Shown one piece after another: positions 30,248-30,935 of a stretch of 30,935 bases of DNA; the first letter of the stretch is position 1; the number at the start of each line of letters is the position of its first letter. The notes under the pieces are model-generated. The model saw only the letters and a program-made list of their open reading frames with translations. It searched no databases and was not told the origin of the DNA. Position numbers and translations under genes: made by a program. Origin of the DNA: Intoshia linei (Eukaryota > Orthonectida > Rhopaluridae); the NCBI GenBank assembly GCA_001642005.1, contig LWCA01000347.1, positions 1 through 30,935 on the forward strand, written 5' to 3'.

Positions 30248-30935
30248 CTAAAATATTGTTTATAGTGCCTTCAGATCTGAGACAAATATACAAAAAGTTA
30301 ATTTATTAATTTTTATGATAATTTTTGATGGATGTCATATCTAGCATATGAAATGATGTTTACTTAGAACAAATCGATTTTTAATTAATGCTAATAAATA
30401 TATGATAGGTTTATGTATTTATCAAATAGATTCATGTTAGTTTTTTATTTTAATTCTATGCTATTTGGTATTTCTATTTTGCGGTTTTTAAGGACTACAG
30501 TGGAACGTAAAATTGAGTTGTTATAACAAGTTCATTCTAGAAAAGTTAACGATTTTAGTTGTCATGTTAAAAATATTACCAAAAACAATATTTATTATCA
30601 TATTCATAGATTATTATTGTCATTGTATGAATAGTATTTAAAAATGTTGTCAAAGTTTTGTCTCAAAACTATATTTATTCTCATATCCATGGATTATCCG
30701 CTGTAGACAAGTTTAAAATTCCTTGTAACATGTCTAATAGACATTGTCTATTTACATTAAAATCACTATAGGATAGCGTTTCTCAACCTTTTTTACTGCG
30801 CGGAACCCTTATGAAATTTTAAAAAATCGCGGCACCTAAAAGCATGATCAAATTTTTTTATATATGCAACATGCGAAAAAAAATTTGATTTTTAATTAAA
30901 AAATTACGCTTCTAATATTGAAAACATAAATTTTT
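30248..30935. other. Partial intron upstream of the first visible exon
   Basis: No coding frame with splice borders found. At 30498 TA is followed by CAGTGGAACGTAAAATTGAG, which resembles a pogo/Tigger terminus, but the partner end was not found. Ends in the hAT copy at 30774. Confidence 0.5.
30774..30935 (-). mobile_element. Second copy of hAT family B, inverted, truncated by window edge
   Basis: Begins TAGCGTTTCTCAACCTTTTT and continues ACTGCGCGGAACCCTTATG, AAAAATCGCGGCACCTAAAA, GCATGATCAAATTT, then ATTACGCTTCTAATATTGAA. This is the near-identical reverse complement of 5940-6116. The transposase part, if present, lies beyond the window. Confidence 0.88.

Noticed and set aside
30498-30640. 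TA plus CAGTGGAACG, similar to a pogo/Tigger terminus
   Set aside because: Only one end is visible; chance similarity or an old fragment cannot be separated.

Overview
The window looks like animal (metazoan) genomic DNA. It is very A+T-rich and carries a many-exon gene with GT..AG introns, an AATAAA signal and many degraded DNA transposons of animal type (mostly hAT, one pogo/Tigger-like). I see no bacterial operon, ribosome-binding site, rRNA, tRNA or CRISPR array. I cannot name the species or phylum. Very short introns, introns that nearly all end in TAG, and hAT remnants of the GTF2IRD2/ZBED type are the traits to use for placement.

Main content: one gene on the minus strand fills most of the window. 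I assembled 34 exons by hand from 30247 down to a stop codon at 2947-2949. Every junction has GT and AG, and codon phase is kept across all 33 introns. The exons sum to 10,183 nt, coding for about 3,393 residues. The 5' part lies beyond the right edge of the window, so the whole protein is larger. It is almost entirely alpha-helical, rich in Lys, Asn, Ile, Glu, Leu and Ser. Isolated tryptophans sit in helix-A-like contexts (W-x-x-F/Y-x-x-x-[ILV]), as in spectrin repeats. The best guess is a diverged giant spectrin-repeat scaffold (nesprin/MSP-300/ANC-1 or dystonin/MACF type). I see no calponin-homology, EF-hand, GAS2, ZZ or KASH domain in this part, so the family name is an inference.

Layout. 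1-2850: region downstream of the gene, with a left-truncated hAT element carrying a broken transposase N-terminus (1-575) and a hAT-type miniature element (940-1382). 2947-5172: the last six exons, with a 290-bp hAT miniature element bounded by a perfect 8-bp duplication in one intron. 5173-7155: a long intron with a hAT element that keeps only the transposase C-terminus. 7156-12500: ten exons, interrupted by a pogo/Tigger-like miniature element and a second copy of the 290-bp family. 12501-14604: an intron with a degenerate tandem array. 14605-20416: nine exons. 20417-28341: small exon groups separated by long introns holding four further hAT-type elements (21275, 24844, 26822, 27640) and a dispersed repeat family. 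28342-30247: four exons packed with 39-62 nt introns. 30248-30935: intron ending in an inverted copy of the 5.4-6.1 kb hAT element.

Introns fall into two classes: 14 mini-introns of 37-67 nt, and introns from about 100 nt to 2.6 kb. Almost all recognisable transposon sequence is in the longer class. The gene is intact despite this load because every insertion found lies outside the reconstructed exons.
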